Origin: Enterobacter quasihormaechei
Lineage (GTDB): Bacteria; Pseudomonadota; Gammaproteobacteria; Enterobacterales; Enterobacteriaceae
Direction of reading: 5' to 3'
Length of the DNA stretch: 64,000 nt
Assembly: GCF_004331385.1 (NCBI RefSeq)
Contig: NZ_SJON01000002.1
Span: 372,001-436,000, forward strand
Numbering within the stretch: position 1 is the stretch's first letter; each line of letters begins with the position of its first letter. The notes under the pieces were generated by a model. The model had not been told where the DNA came from and did not search any database. It saw nothing but the letters and a program-made list of their open reading frames with translations. Positions 40,295-50,343 of this stretch are shown here, one piece after another. Made by a program: the position numbers and the translations under genes.

Positions 40295-40663
40295 TTAAAT
40301 CTTTCCTTTCAGATTTGTGCCACGCTCGATGATGACGCCCACGTTGGCGGCGCGCGCCACCGCGCCCGGCTTGCTCAGCTTGATGCGCACCCACGGGGAG
40401 TTAAACTTGCTCAGCAGCAGTTCCGCTACCTCTTCCGCCACGCGTTCCACCAGCGCAAAACGTTGTCCTTCCACGTGGCCGATGACCGCTTCACTGATGT
40501 CGGCGTAGCTCAGACAGTCATTCACATCGTCGCTTTTTGCTGACTTGCGGTTATCCCAGCCCATTTCGATATCGAACACCAGTTTCTGCTCGATGGTCTG
40601 TTCCCAGTCGTAAACACCAATTGTGGTGATTACCGAAAGTTGCTCTATAAATACAATATCCAT
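40295..40663 (-). CDS. folB: dihydroneopterin aldolase / epimerase
   Basis: A 122-residue folate-pathway enzyme that cleaves dihydroneopterin to 6-hydroxymethyl-dihydropterin. [20 protein letters not shown] is the usual N-terminus; ATG at 40663 is chosen over a GTG one codon earlier. Substrate-binding residues are in SYADISEAV and [14 protein letters not shown], with KLSKPGAV near the end. Divergent from plsY, as in E. coli. Confidence 0.97.
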   Translation of the reverse strand: MDIVFIEQLSVITTIGVYDWEQTIEQKLVFDIEMGWDNRKSAKSDDVNDCLSYADISEAVIGHVEGQRFALVERVAEEVAELLLSKFNSPWVRIKLSKPGAVARAANVGVIIERGTNLKGKI

Positions 40664-40770
40664 CACGACCTGCCTGCTTTTTGGCTAAACCGGATACCAC
40701 TTCCGGCGAATTATGCGTATTATCCACAGATGCTGAGAATACAGATACATTTTCAAAACGGAACAGCGTT

Positions 40771-41385
40771 ATGAGTGCAATCGCGCCTGGAATGATCATC
40801 CTCGCCTACCTTTGCGGCTCAATCTCCAGCGCCATTCTGGTCTGCCGCATCGCGGGGTTACCCGACCCACGCGAAAGTGGTTCCGGGAATCCGGGGGCGA
40901 CCAATGTACTACGAATTGGCGGCAAGGGAGCAGCCGTAGCGGTTTTGATTTTTGATGTCCTGAAAGGAATGCTTCCCGTCTGGGGTGCGTATGCGCTGGG
41001 CGTCACGCCATTCTGGCTGGGGCTGATTGCCATCGCCGCCTGCGTCGGCCATATCTGGCCCGTTTTCTTTGGTTTTAAAGGCGGCAAAGGCGTTGCCACC
41101 GCGTTTGGTGCGATTGCGCCTATCGGCTGGGATCTCACCGGCGTGATGGCGGGCACCTGGCTGCTGACCATCCTGCTGAGCGGCTATTCGTCGCTGGGCG
41201 CCATCGTCAGCGCGCTGATCGCTCCGTTCTATGTCTGGTGGTTCAAACCGCAGTTTACCTTCCCGGTGTCGATGCTCTCGTGCCTGATCCTGCTGCGTCA
41301 TCATGACAACATTCAGCGCCTGTGGCGTCGTCAGGAAACCAAGATCTGGACGAAGCTCAAGCGTAAAAAGAAAGACGCTCAGTAA
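40771..41385 (+). CDS. plsY: glycerol-3-phosphate acyltransferase PlsY
   Basis: A 204-residue inner-membrane acyltransferase using acyl-phosphate to make lysophosphatidic acid. The start [20 protein letters not shown] matches E. coli PlsY (205); the longer frame upstream overlaps the promoter region shared with folB. The three signature loops are present: [31 protein letters not shown] and the later [10 protein letters not shown] region. The C-terminus is basic. It is the last backbone gene before the accessory MFS/urease block. Confidence 0.97.
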   Translation: MSAIAPGMIILAYLCGSISSAILVCRIAGLPDPRESGSGNPGATNVLRIGGKGAAVAVLIFDVLKGMLPVWGAYALGVTPFWLGLIAIAACVGHIWPVFFGFKGGKGVATAFGAIAPIGWDLTGVMAGTWLLTILLSGYSSLGAIVSALIAPFYVWWFKPQFTFPVSMLSCLILLRHHDNIQRLWRRQETKIWTKLKRKKKDAQ

Positions 41386-41477
41386 ACCGTTCGTTATGCC
41401 TTATAACCAAATGTGATTTTTGTCACCTTCTGCCTGTGGTAACTGTTAGGTACACAACACCACTACACAAAAAGAAA

Positions 41478-42944
41478 ATGGCAGAAATCACAGACACAAC
41501 TCCCCTTCCAACGGCAGGAAACACCCCGGATGGCGACATCAGGTGGGTACGCAGCGCCTCGGACGTTTCACGTCTCGTTAACGACGGCTCTCAGGGCCGG
41601 GCAAATGCCCGCATCGTGGTCGGTATCGCGCTCGGGGGAATTTTCCTCGATGCCTACGATCTGGGTGCACTGGCTTTTGGTATCAAAGACATCACCCGCG
41701 AATTTAACCTGACGCCCGCCGGTACCGGCATGGTGGCCTCGGCGATTACCTTTGGCGCCATTGTCGGGGCGCTGCTCGGCGGTTACCTCACGGATAAAAT
41801 CGGGCGCTACCGCGTCTTTATGGCCGACATGGTATTCTTTGTTGTCGCCGCTATCGCCTGCGCGCTGGCCCCGAATGAATATGTGCTGGCGGGCGCGCGC
41901 TTTGTGATGGGCCTTGGCGTCGGGATCGACCTTCCCGTCGCGATGGCGTTTCTCAGTGAATTTGCCAGGCTGAAAGGCCCGGGGAATAAGGCCTCCAGCG
42001 TCGCGATGTGGTGCCCTACCTGGTATGCGGCGATCAGCATCTCTTACCTTCTGGTTCTCTTTTTCTACGCCGTACTGCCGGAAAGCCACAGCGACTGGCT
42101 CTGGCGTCTGATACTGGGCTTTGGCGCGGTACCCGCGCTGGTGATTATCGCCATCCGCAGCCGCTACATGAGCGAATCCCCGGTCTGGGCGGCGAATCAG
42201 GGCAACCTGAAAGAGGCGGCGTCCATTTTACGGCAGTCGTACAACATTAATGCCCACGTGCCGCAGGATGCGCTCGACCAGCCCGCGCCGGTGGTCAATA
42301 AGGCTAAATGGTCGAACTACCTGAACCTGTTCCGTGGTATCTATCTGCGGCGCACCACGCTCGCCACGCTGCTGTCGGTTGTCTCCTCGTTCGCCTATAA
42401 CGCCGTGGCCTTTGGTCTGCCGGTAATCATCTCCAGCTTCTTCGTGCAGTCGATGCTGACCACCATTCTGATCTCCCTCGCGCTTAATCTGCTTTTCGCG
42501 TTTGTCGGTGGGCTGCTGGCGGTGCGCTATGTTCCGCGCTTCGGCGCGTGGCGAATGTCACTGGCGGGTTACGCCTGCCAGCTTGTGGCGCTGCTCGGGC
42601 TGGGGCTGATTGGCCGCCCTGACGGAGCAACGGAAGGCGTGGTCGCCGTCGCGATGCTGGCGCTGTTTCTGTTTGGTCAGGGTTTTGGACCCGGCGCGCA
42701 CACCATGACGTTTGCCTCTCTGAGCTATCCAACCTCCCTGCGCGGCGTGGGCGTCGGCTTAAACCAGACGCTGATGCGCAGCAGTTCCACGCTATCGCTG
42801 TTCCTGTTCCCGCTGCTGGTCGCCTCGCTGGATACCGCCGTGTTCTGGGTGATTGCGCTGGCGCCGTTTATCGGACTGGCGTCCCTGCTGGCGATCCGCT
42901 GGGAGCCGTCGGGGTATGATGTGGATGCAGAGGATTATCGCTAG
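41478..42944 (+). CDS. MFS transporter, metabolite:H+ symporter type
   Basis: A 488-residue twelve-span major facilitator protein. The first transmembrane region has GIALGGIFLDAYDLGALAFG, and the MFS loop motif is GGYLTDKIGRYRVF; RFVMGLGVGIDLPVAMAFLSE is the span-4 sugar/acid porter motif. The substrate is not identifiable. ATG at 41478 is preferred to an in-frame GTG at 41436, whose 14 codons look like leader. It replaces the ttd region of E. coli next to plsY and is separated from the urease cluster by a REP element and terminator, so no link to urea is shown. Confidence 0.85.
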   Translation: MAEITDTTPLPTAGNTPDGDIRWVRSASDVSRLVNDGSQGRANARIVVGIALGGIFLDAYDLGALAFGIKDITREFNLTPAGTGMVASAITFGAIVGALLGGYLTDKIGRYRVFMADMVFFVVAAIACALAPNEYVLAGARFVMGLGVGIDLPVAMAFLSEFARLKGPGNKASSVAMWCPTWYAAISISYLLVLFFYAVLPESHSDWLWRLILGFGAVPALVIIAIRSRYMSESPVWAANQGNLKEAASILRQSYNINAHVPQDALDQPAPVVNKAKWSNYLNLFRGIYLRRTTLATLLSVVSSFAYNAVAFGLPVIISSFFVQSMLTTILISLALNLLFAFVGGLLAVRYVPRFGAWRMSLAGYACQLVALLGLGLIGRPDGATEGVVAVAMLALFLFGQGFGPGAHTMTFASLSYPTSLRGVGVGLNQTLMRSSSTLSLFLFPLLVASLDTAVFWVIALAPFIGLASLLAIRWEPSGYDVDAEDYR

Positions 42945-42950
42945 CCTTTC

Positions 42951-43048
42951 TTGCCGGGTGGCGCTGCGCTTACCCGGCCTACATTACACCACCATATCAA
43001 CAAATTGCGCATCCCCTTGTAGGCCGTGCAAGTGTAGCGCCGCCGGGC
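42951..43048. repeat. REP/BIME element with extended spacer
   Basis: Facing REP units TTGCCGGGTGGCGCTGCGCT with TACCCGGCC and, after about 40 bases, TGTAGGCCGTGCAAGTGTAG with GCCGCCGGGC. The second unit is degenerate. It marks the left side of the urease cluster. Confidence 0.85.
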
Positions 43049-43082
43049 GAAACTTACAAAATGCACTTTAGCAACAGTCTGA

Positions 43083-43109
43083 AATCGGCTCGCATGAGCC
43101 GGTTTTTTT
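43083..43109 (+). terminator. terminator after the MFS gene
   Basis: CGGCTC GCAT GAGCCG stem followed by seven T residues. It isolates the MFS transcription unit from ureD. Confidence 0.88.
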
Positions 43110-43192
43110 ATCCATAAGCGACTCATATGACAGCCTTCATTTCCGCCAGGGCATACTGAAACGTATCCCGATAGTGCGGAAATGGAAGCACC

Positions 43193-44020
43193 ATGTTAGC
43201 AACTCAGGTCACTGATAATGCATACAAAGGCTGGCAGGCCTCGCTGGCCCTCCAGTTTTGTTATACCCCTGAGAAAACCCTCCTCCGTTCCGCGCGTCAC
43301 GTCGGGCCGCTCACCGTTCAGCGTCCGTTTTATCCCGAAGGGGAAACCTGCCACCTTTATCTGCTGCACCCACCAGGCGGGATTGTGGGCGGTGATACGC
43401 TGGATATTTCTGTGAGGCTCGACGCCAAAAGCCATGCCCTTATCACCATGCCCGGCGCCAGTAAGTTCTATCGCAGCAGCGGTCCGCAGGCCTCTCTCAA
43501 TCAGCATTTTTATCTCGATGAAGATGCCACGCTGGAGTGGCTGCCGCAGGACACCATTATTTTCCCCGGTGCGCACGCCGCGCTGCGTTCCGTCTTTCAC
43601 CTGCACGCCACCAGCACGCTGCTGGCGTGGGAGCTGTACTGCCTTGGCCGACCGGTGATAAACGAAACCTTCAGCCACGGCACGCTGGAAAGCCGCGTTG
43701 AGGTGTGGGTGGATGGCGAGCCGCGCCTGATTGAACGCCAGCATCTCAGCGAAGGCGATCTCGCGCCCGTCGCGGGCCATCCGTGGGTCGGCACGCTGCT
43801 GTTCTATCCGGCCCGGGAAGCACATCTCGACACGGTGCGCGAGCGGCTCACCCCGTCAGAAGACGTTGCCGGGGCAACGCTCACCGACGGCCTGCTGTCG
43901 GTGCGTTTTCTCTCCCACGACAACCTGATTTGCCAGCGGATGATGCGCGATATCTGGCAGTCGCTTCGCCCGCTGTTAACCCCCAAAACCGCCTGCTCGC
44001 CGCGTATCTGGCAGACATAA
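43193..44020 (+). CDS. ureD: urease accessory protein UreD
   Basis: A 275-residue urease maturation scaffold (also called UreH) that binds apo-urease and recruits UreF and UreG for nickel insertion. Features: [34 protein letters not shown] and [19 protein letters not shown] ribosome-binding site precedes the ATG. First gene of ureDABCEJFG, ten bases before ureA. Length agrees with Klebsiella UreD (about 270). Confidence 0.96.
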   Translation: MLATQVTDNAYKGWQASLALQFCYTPEKTLLRSARHVGPLTVQRPFYPEGETCHLYLLHPPGGIVGGDTLDISVRLDAKSHALITMPGASKFYRSSGPQASLNQHFYLDEDATLEWLPQDTIIFPGAHAALRSVFHLHATSTLLAWELYCLGRPVINETFSHGTLESRVEVWVDGEPRLIERQHLSEGDLAPVAGHPWVGTLLFYPAREAHLDTVRERLTPSEDVAGATLTDGLLSVRFLSHDNLICQRMMRDIWQSLRPLLTPKTACSPRIWQT

Positions 44021-44030
44021 GAGAAACGCT

Positions 44031-44333
44031 ATGGAACTGACCCCCAGAGAAAAAGACAAGCTGTTGCTGTTCACCGCCGCGCTGGTTGCCGAACGTCGCC
44101 TTGCGCGCGGAGTAAAGCTCAATTACCCGGAATCGGTCGCGCTGATCAGCGCCTTCATCATGGAAGGCGCACGCGACGGCGAAACCGTCGCCACGCTGAT
44201 GGAGGCGGGCCGCCACGTCCTGACGCGCGATCAGGTGATGGAGGGCGTACCGGAGATGATCCCGGATATTCAGGTGGAAGCCACCTTCCCGGACGGATCC
44301 AAGCTCGTCACCGTCCACAACCCGATCGTGTAA
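44031..44333 (+). CDS. ureA: urease subunit gamma
   Basis: A 100-residue structural subunit, the length typical of three-subunit enterobacterial ureases. It begins [20 protein letters not shown] and includes [19 protein letters not shown]. Together with UreB and UreC it builds the (alpha-beta-gamma)3 enzyme that hydrolyses urea to ammonia and carbamate. Confidence 0.98.
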   Translation: MELTPREKDKLLLFTAALVAERRLARGVKLNYPESVALISAFIMEGARDGETVATLMEAGRHVLTRDQVMEGVPEMIPDIQVEATFPDGSKLVTVHNPIV

Positions 44334-44343
44334 GGAGCGCGTG

Positions 44344-44658
44344 ATGATCCCAGGAGAATACCGGATCCAGTCCGGCAGCATTGCCCTTAACGTCGGGCGA
44401 GACACCCAAAGCGTGATTGTGGAAAACCACGGCGACAGGCCGATCCAGGTGGGATCGCACTATCACTTTTACGAGGTCAACCCGGCGCTGAAGTTTGACC
44501 GGGAAGCCACCAAAGGTTACCGACTGAACATTCCGGCGGGCACTGCCGTGCGCTTCGAGCCAGGCCAGAAGCGAGAAGTGACGCTGGTTCAGGTGACGGG
44601 CGCTCAGCGCATTTTTGGCTTTCGCGGCGAGGTCATGGGAGAGGTGAAACATGGCTGA
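44344..44658 (+). CDS. ureB: urease subunit beta
   Basis: A 104-residue structural subunit. [11 protein letters not shown] is the usual N-terminus, so the ATG at 44344 is preferred to the GTG one codon earlier. It contains [14 protein letters not shown] and the C-terminal [13 protein letters not shown]. The last eight bases overlap ureC, suggesting coupled translation of the two subunits. Confidence 0.97.
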   Translation: MIPGEYRIQSGSIALNVGRDTQSVIVENHGDRPIQVGSHYHFYEVNPALKFDREATKGYRLNIPAGTAVRFEPGQKREVTLVQVTGAQRIFGFRGEVMGEVKHG

Positions 44659-46354
44659 CATTTCACGCCAGGCGTATGCCGATATGTTTGGCCCCACTAC
44701 CGGGGATAAAGTGCGGCTGGCGGACAGCGAGCTGTGGATCGAAGTGGAAGACGATCTCACGATCTACGGCGAAGAAGTTAAATTCGGCGGCGGGAAGGTG
44801 ATCCGCGACGGCATGGGGCAAGGGCAGATGACCGCCGACGACTGCGTGGATCTGGTGCTCACCAACGCGCTGATCGTCGATCACTGGGGGATCGTCAAGG
44901 CCGATATCGGCGTGAAGAACGGGCGGATCTTCGCCGTCGGCAAAGCCGGAAATCCGGATATTCAGCCCGGCGTGACGATCCCGATCGGTGCCGCAACGGA
45001 AGTCATCGCCGCCGAAGGGAAGATCGTCACCGCCGGCGGGATCGACACCCACATTCACTGGATCTGTCCGCAGCAGGCGGAAGAGGCGCTGGTTTCCGGC
45101 GTCACCACCATGATCGGCGGCGGCACCGGCCCCGCGGCAGGCACCAACGCCACCACCTGCACGCCGGGGCCGTGGTATATCGCCCGCATGTTGCAGGCCG
45201 CCGATACGCTGCCGGTGAATATTGGCCTGCTGGGCAAAGGGAACGGATCAAACCCGGACGCCCTGCGCGAGCAGATCGCCGCCGGTGCCATCGGGCTTAA
45301 GATCCACGAGGACTGGGGCGCGACGCCCGCAGCGATCGACTGCTCGCTGGAGGTGGCTGAAGAGATGGACATTCAGGTGGCGCTGCACAGCGACACGCTG
45401 AACGAGTCCGGGTTTGTCGAAGACACGCTGGCGGCCATCGGCGGACGCACCATCCACACCTTCCATACCGAAGGCGCGGGCGGCGGCCACGCGCCGGATA
45501 TCATCACCGCCTGCGCGCACCCGAATATTCTGCCCTCCTCCACTAACCCAACGCTGCCCTACACGGTTAACACCATCGACGAGCACCTCGACATGCTGAT
45601 GGTTTGCCATCACCTTGACCCGGATATCGCCGAGGACGTGGCGTTTGCCGAATCCCGCATTCGCCGGGAGACCATCGCCGCTGAAGACGTGCTGCACGAT
45701 ATCGGCGCGTTCTCGCTCACCTCGTCAGATTCGCAGGCCATGGGCCGCGTGGGGGAAGTGATTATCCGCACCTGGCAGGTGGCGCACCGCATGAAGGTCC
45801 AGCGCGGCACGCTGCCGGAAGAGGTGGGCGATAACGACAACTTCCGCGTGAAGCGCTATGTCGCCAAATACACCATCAACCCGGCGCTGACCCACGGCAT
45901 CGCCCATGAAGTGGGATCGATTGAGGCAGGCAAGCTGGCGGATCTGGTGGTCTGGTCCCCCGCCTTCTTTGGCGTAAAACCGGCCACCATCGTCAAAGGC
46001 GGGATGATCGCCTGCGCGCCGATGGGCGATATCAACGCCTCGATCCCCACGCCACAGCCGGTGCATTACCGCCCGATGTTTGGTGCCCTGGGCGCCGCAC
46101 GCCACGCCACGCGGCTGACGTTTGTCTCGCAGGCTGCTCATGCCAGTGGCGTGCCGCAGCAGCTCAACCTGCAAAGCGCCACCGCGGTGGTGAAAGGCTG
46201 CCGGACGGTGAAAAAGGCCGACATGATCCACAACGATTTACAGCCCAATATCACCGTTGACGCGCAAACCTACGAGGTACGCGTCGACGGCGAACTGATT
46301 ACCAGCGAACCGGCAGAGGTTTTGCCGATGGCGCAACGCTATTTCCTGTTCTGA
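44651..46354 (+). CDS. ureC: urease subunit alpha (catalytic)
   Basis: The 567-residue catalytic subunit. Nickel ligands and catalytic residues are intact: HIHWICPQQ (two His), carbamylated K217 in [13 protein letters not shown] and the [12 protein letters not shown] loop, and C319/H320 in MVCHHLD, the mobile flap. Numbering coincides with the Klebsiella aerogenes enzyme. All accessory genes follow in the same operon, so active urease is expected when nickel is available. Confidence 0.99.
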   Translation: MADISRQAYADMFGPTTGDKVRLADSELWIEVEDDLTIYGEEVKFGGGKVIRDGMGQGQMTADDCVDLVLTNALIVDHWGIVKADIGVKNGRIFAVGKAGNPDIQPGVTIPIGAATEVIAAEGKIVTAGGIDTHIHWICPQQAEEALVSGVTTMIGGGTGPAAGTNATTCTPGPWYIARMLQAADTLPVNIGLLGKGNGSNPDALREQIAAGAIGLKIHEDWGATPAAIDCSLEVAEEMDIQVALHSDTLNESGFVEDTLAAIGGRTIHTFHTEGAGGGHAPDIITACAHPNILPSSTNPTLPYTVNTIDEHLDMLMVCHHLDPDIAEDVAFAESRIRRETIAAEDVLHDIGAFSLTSSDSQAMGRVGEVIIRTWQVAHRMKVQRGTLPEEVGDNDNFRVKRYVAKYTINPALTHGIAHEVGSIEAGKLADLVVWSPAFFGVKPATIVKGGMIACAPMGDINASIPTPQPVHYRPMFGALGAARHATRLTFVSQAAHASGVPQQLNLQSATAVVKGCRTVKKADMIHNDLQPNITVDAQTYEVRVDGELITSEPAEVLPMAQRYFLF

Positions 46355-46363
46355 GGAGTGAAG

Positions 46364-46828
46364 ATGATTTACCTAACCCAACGCCTGGACCACGCGCACC
46401 CGATCACCGCCAGCGTCACGCTGCCGATTGACGTGCGGGTGAAAAGCCGCGCCCGCGTGGCGCTGAACGACGGTCGCGAAGCCGGGCTGATGCTGCCGCG
46501 CGGTTTGCTGCTGCGCGGCGGGGATCTGCTGACCACCGACGACGGCAGCGAGGTGATCGAAGTGATCGCCGCCCCGGAATCGGTTTCCGTGGTGCGCTGC
46601 ACCGACCCGTTCCTGCTCGCCCGCGCCTGTTATCACCTGGGCAACCGTCACGTGCCGCTGCAAATTATGCCCGGCGAGCTGCGCTACCACCACGACCACG
46701 TCCTTGACGACATGCTGCGTCAGTTCGGGCTGGAGGTGACCTTCTCCAGCCTGCCGTTTGAACCGGAAGCGGGCGCTTACGCCAGCGATGCCCACGGCCA
46801 TAGCCATTCTCACGCCCATTCACATTAA
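46364..46828 (+). CDS. ureE: urease nickel metallochaperone UreE
   Basis: A 154-residue nickel donor. MIYLTQRL is the family N-terminus (ATG 46364, after GAGGAGTG). Core motifs: VRVKSRARVALNDGREAGL, LARACYHLGNRHVPLQI and RYHHDHVLDDMLRQFGL, holding the interface histidine. The C-terminal His-rich tail is present but short (HGHSHSHAHSH), compared with the longer tail in Klebsiella, so nickel storage capacity may be lower. Confidence 0.96.
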   Translation: MIYLTQRLDHAHPITASVTLPIDVRVKSRARVALNDGREAGLMLPRGLLLRGGDLLTTDDGSEVIEVIAAPESVSVVRCTDPFLLARACYHLGNRHVPLQIMPGELRYHHDHVLDDMLRQFGLEVTFSSLPFEPEAGAYASDAHGHSHSHAHSH

Positions 46829-46837
46829 GGATCCATC

Positions 46838-47377
46838 ATGCGTAAGTATTTACCCTTGTTATTGCTGGCCTTTTCCGTTCCGGCGCTTGCCCATCCGGGA
46901 CACGGCACCGACAGCTTCCAGGCCGGCGTTCTCCATCCGCTTACCGGGCTCGATCACCTGCTGATGCTGACCGGCGCGGGCGTGCTCTCGGCGCTGAGCG
47001 GCCGCAAGCTCCTGCTGCCGTTTGCCACCCTCGGCATGATGCTTATTGGCGCGATTGCGGGCAGCCTGCTCGGCGGCTTTAGCGGCATGGAGATGCTGAT
47101 TATCGCCTCGCTGGCGGTCTGCGGCGTGATGATGTTTAAGACCGAAAACCGCCTGCTGCTGGCGGTGCCTGCCCTGGCGATGTTCCACGGCTGGGCGCAC
47201 GGCGTGGAGATGTCTGGCCACAGCTTCTGGCTGTTCACCAGCGGTTTTATGCTGGCCAGCGCGACGGTGCTGGGCGCCAGCTTCGCGGCGGGGCTGCTGC
47301 TGCGCCGCCACGACGGTCTGCGTAAAACCTTCGGCGGCGGGCTGATTGTCTCCGCCCTGCTGGCGCTGATGAGCTAA
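46838..47377 (+). CDS. ureJ: HupE/UreJ-family candidate nickel permease
   Basis: A 179-residue membrane protein with a signal-like first segment ([18 protein letters not shown]) followed by [23 protein letters not shown], whose His/Asp pattern is the HupE/UreJ metal-binding mark, and a second histidine motif [11 protein letters not shown]. About six membrane spans. It is in the operon between ureE and ureF, an insertion absent from the Klebsiella ureDABCEFG order, and probably brings nickel to the urease. Its stop codon overlaps the ureF start by one base. Confidence 0.92.
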   Translation: MRKYLPLLLLAFSVPALAHPGHGTDSFQAGVLHPLTGLDHLLMLTGAGVLSALSGRKLLLPFATLGMMLIGAIAGSLLGGFSGMEMLIIASLAVCGVMMFKTENRLLLAVPALAMFHGWAHGVEMSGHSFWLFTSGFMLASATVLGASFAAGLLLRRHDGLRKTFGGGLIVSALLALMS

Positions 47378-48051
47378 TGGAGCACGCCCGCCAGTGGCTG
47401 CGCCTGATGCAGCTCTCCAGCAGTAGCCTGCCGGTCGGGTCGTTTACCTGGTCGCAGGGGCTGGAGTGGGCCGTCGAGGCCGGGTGGATCACCAGCGCCG
47501 ACGCGTTCAGACGCTGGCAAATCCAGCAGATGGAGCAGAGCTTTTTCTGCGTCGACCTGCCGCTGTTCATCCGCCTGTACCGTGCCTGCGAGCAGCAGGA
47601 CGTCGCGGCAGCAAAACGCTGGACGGCATACCTGCTCGCCTGTCGGGAAACGCGCGAACTGCGCGAGGAAGAACGCAACCGCGGCGCGGCCTTTACGCGG
47701 CTGGTTAAAAGCTGGGAACCCGCCTGCCCGACAGAGTGGCTGCCGCTGTTGATGCAGAGCCAGCTCGGCGGCATGGCGTGGCTCGGCGTGCGCTGGGGAA
47801 TTGGCGCGCGCGAGCTGGCGCTGAGCCTCGGCTACAGCTGGATTGAGAGCGCGGTGATGGCGGGCGTCAAGCTGGTGCCGTTCGGGCAGCAGGCCGCACA
47901 GCAGCTGATTATCGACCTGAGCGACCATTTTGCCGCCGGGTTTGAACAGGCTTTTTCACGCAGCGACGACGCGCTGGGGGCCGCTACGCCGCTGTCCGCC
48001 ATCGCCTCTGCGCGCCACGAAACCCAATATTCACGACTATTTCGTTCCTGA
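47377..48051 (+). CDS. ureF: urease accessory protein UreF
   Basis: A 224-residue helical accessory protein that acts as the regulator of UreG in the UreD-UreF-UreG activation complex. [20 protein letters not shown] is the conserved N-terminus and [16 protein letters not shown] the later signature. The start is coupled to ureJ (TAATG). Length is normal. Confidence 0.95.
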   Translation: MEHARQWLRLMQLSSSSLPVGSFTWSQGLEWAVEAGWITSADAFRRWQIQQMEQSFFCVDLPLFIRLYRACEQQDVAAAKRWTAYLLACRETRELREEERNRGAAFTRLVKSWEPACPTEWLPLLMQSQLGGMAWLGVRWGIGARELALSLGYSWIESAVMAGVKLVPFGQQAAQQLIIDLSDHFAAGFEQAFSRSDDALGAATPLSAIASARHETQYSRLFRS

Positions 48052-48060
48052 GGAGTCAAC

Positions 48061-48678
48061 ATGGCTGATTACAAACATCCCCTGCGCGTTGGCGTGGGCG
48101 GCCCGGTAGGCTCGGGCAAAACCGCCCTGCTGGAAGCGCTCTGCAAGGCGATGCGCGATACGTACCATCTGGCGGTGGTGACCAATGATATCTACACCAA
48201 AGAGGATCAGCGCATCCTGACCGAGGCGGGCGCGCTTGAGCCAGAGCGCATCGTCGGGGTAGAGACCGGCGGCTGCCCGCATACCGCCATCCGCGAGGAT
48301 GCTTCAATGAACCTGGCGGCGGTAGAAGCGTTAAGCGAGAAGTTCGGCAATCTGGACCTGATCTTTGTGGAAAGCGGCGGCGACAACCTGAGCGCGACCT
48401 TCAGCCCGGAGCTGGCGGATCTGACCCTCTACGTGATCGACGTGGCCGAAGGGGAAAAAATTCCGCGCAAGGGCGGACCGGGGATCACCAAATCCGATTT
48501 CCTGGTGATCAACAAAACCGATCTTGCGCCCTACGTGGGGGCGTCGCTGGAGGTAATGGAGCGCGATACCAACCGCATGCGCGGCGAGCGCCCGTGGACG
48601 TTTACCAACCTGAAGGCGGGTGACGGTCTGGGGACGATTATTGCGTTTCTGGAAGAGAAAGGGATGCTGCGGGTGTAG
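48061..48678 (+). CDS. ureG: urease accessory GTPase UreG
   Basis: A 205-residue SIMIBI-class GTPase whose GTP hydrolysis drives nickel delivery. P-loop [15 protein letters not shown] near residue 13, metal-binding CPH motif in [15 protein letters not shown], switch segment [12 protein letters not shown] and base-specificity NKTDLAP. Last gene of the cluster; a REP element follows directly. Confidence 0.98.
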   Translation: MADYKHPLRVGVGGPVGSGKTALLEALCKAMRDTYHLAVVTNDIYTKEDQRILTEAGALEPERIVGVETGGCPHTAIREDASMNLAAVEALSEKFGNLDLIFVESGGDNLSATFSPELADLTLYVIDVAEGEKIPRKGGPGITKSDFLVINKTDLAPYVGASLEVMERDTNRMRGERPWTFTNLKAGDGLGTIIAFLEEKGMLRV

Positions 48679-48686
48679 TGCGGTTA

Positions 48687-48756
48687 TTGCCCGGTGGCGC
48701 TGCGCTTACCGGGCCTACAAAACCGTAGGCCGGGCAAACGAAGTGCCGCCCGGCAA
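48687..48756. repeat. REP/BIME element
   Basis: Paired REP units between convergent ureG and tsaD: TTGCCCGGTGGCGCTGCGCT with TACCGGGCC, then GTAGGCCGGGCAAACGAAGT with GCCGCCCGGC. It marks the right side of the urease cluster. Confidence 0.92.
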
Positions 48757-48762
48757 AAAAAC

Positions 48763-49776
48763 TCACGCCTCCGGCAGTTCCGCCAGCGGCCAGCGCGGAC
48801 GGACGGACACGCTCAGGTCAGCCGTGGCGCCGGCGTTCAGGCGCACCATCCCGGCGTAGGCGATCATCGCCCCGTTATCGGTACAGAATTCCGGACGCGC
48901 ATAGAACACTTCCCCGCGACGCTTTTGCATCATTTCCGCAAGCTTCGCGCGCAGCGTACGGTTGGCGCTGACGCCGCCCGCCATCACCAGGCGCTTAAAC
49001 CCGGTCTGATCCAGCGCGCGCTTGCACTTGATCATCAGCGTATCCACCACCGCGTCTTCAAACGCACGGGCGATGTCGGCGCGGGTCTGCTCGCTGTCGT
49101 CGTTATTGCGGATGGTGTTCGCCGCGAAGGTTTTCAGCCCGGAGAAGCTGAAATCCAGCCCCGGACGATCGGTCATCGGACGCGGGAAAACAAAGCGCCC
49201 TTCCGTTCCCTGCGACGCCATTTTAGAGAGCATCGGGCCGCCCGGGTAATCCAGGCCCAGCAGCTTGGCGGTTTTATCGAACGCTTCGCCGGCGGCGTCG
49301 TCGATCGACTCGCCCAGCAGCTCGTACTTGCCAATACCCGTTACGCTAATCAGCTGGGTATGCCCGCCGGAAACCAGCAGCGCCACGAACGGGAATTCGG
49401 GCGGATTGTCTTCCAGCATCGGTGCCAGAAGATGCCCTTCCATGTGGTGAACCGGAATGGCGGGAACGTCCCACGCGAAGGCCAGCGAACGACCTACCGT
49501 TGCGCCGACCAGCAGCGCACCGACCAGGCCCGGCCCTGCGGTATAGGCTACGGCATCAATATCTTTTGCACTCAACCCGGCCTCTTTCAGCGCCGCCTGA
49601 ATCAGGGGAACCGTCTTACGCACGTGGTCACGAGAGGCCAGTTCAGGCACGACGCCGCCGTAGTCAGCGTGCAATTTCACCTGACTATACAGCTGGTTGG
49701 CCAGAAGCCCTTTTTCGTCGTCGTAAATGGCGATGCCGGTTTCATCGCAGGATGTTTCAATACCCAGTACACGCAT
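48763..49776 (-). CDS. tsaD: tRNA threonylcarbamoyladenosine (t6A37) synthase subunit TsaD
   Basis: A 337-residue ASKHA-fold protein (YgjD/Kae1) that transfers threonylcarbamoyl to A37 of ANN-decoding tRNAs, with TsaB and TsaE. N-terminus [20 protein letters not shown], metal-binding HHMEGH near residue 111-115, and the ATP-binding SGGHTQL and [12 protein letters not shown]. Length matches E. coli (337). Divergent from rpsU, as in E. coli. Confidence 0.98.
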   Translation of the reverse strand: MRVLGIETSCDETGIAIYDDEKGLLANQLYSQVKLHADYGGVVPELASRDHVRKTVPLIQAALKEAGLSAKDIDAVAYTAGPGLVGALLVGATVGRSLAFAWDVPAIPVHHMEGHLLAPMLEDNPPEFPFVALLVSGGHTQLISVTGIGKYELLGESIDDAAGEAFDKTAKLLGLDYPGGPMLSKMASQGTEGRFVFPRPMTDRPGLDFSFSGLKTFAANTIRNNDDSEQTRADIARAFEDAVVDTLMIKCKRALDQTGFKRLVMAGGVSANRTLRAKLAEMMQKRRGEVFYARPEFCTDNGAMIAYAGMVRLNAGATADLSVSVRPRWPLAELPEA

Positions 49777-49963
49777 GACTTGTTTTACCTCGTTTCAATA
49801 CCGCGCAGTGTAGAGCCTGGGCGGATTGTTGTAAAACTTTGTTCGCCCCAGGAAGAAGGCTCGTGTATACTCCTCACCCTTATTAAAGTCCCTTTCAAAA
49901 TCGCATCGGTGCTTTACAAAGCAGCAGCATTTGCAGTAAAATTCCGCACCATTTTGAAATAAG

Positions 49964-50228
<265 letters not shown>

Positions 50229-50275
50229 TCTGTTGAGGGCCAACGCCCTTAATTGACAGACAGAGTTGTAGTCGT

Positions 50276-50314
50276 AAGGCCGTGCTTCCGGAAGGAATGC
50301 GCGGCTTGTTTTCG
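50276..50314 (+). terminator. attenuating terminator between rpsU and dnaG
   Basis: GCCGTGC / GCGCGGC stem enclosing the palindrome TTCCGGAA, followed by TTGTTTT. It matches the position of the terminator in E. coli that limits dnaG expression. Confidence 0.75.
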
Positions 50315-50343
50315 TTTATAAGTCGCTTAAATTTTTGGGGCAT

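Noticed and set aside
49866-49871. TATACT as the -10 box of the rpsU promoter
   Set aside because: The nearest TTG-type -35 candidate is about 21 bases away, so I could not support a complete promoter.
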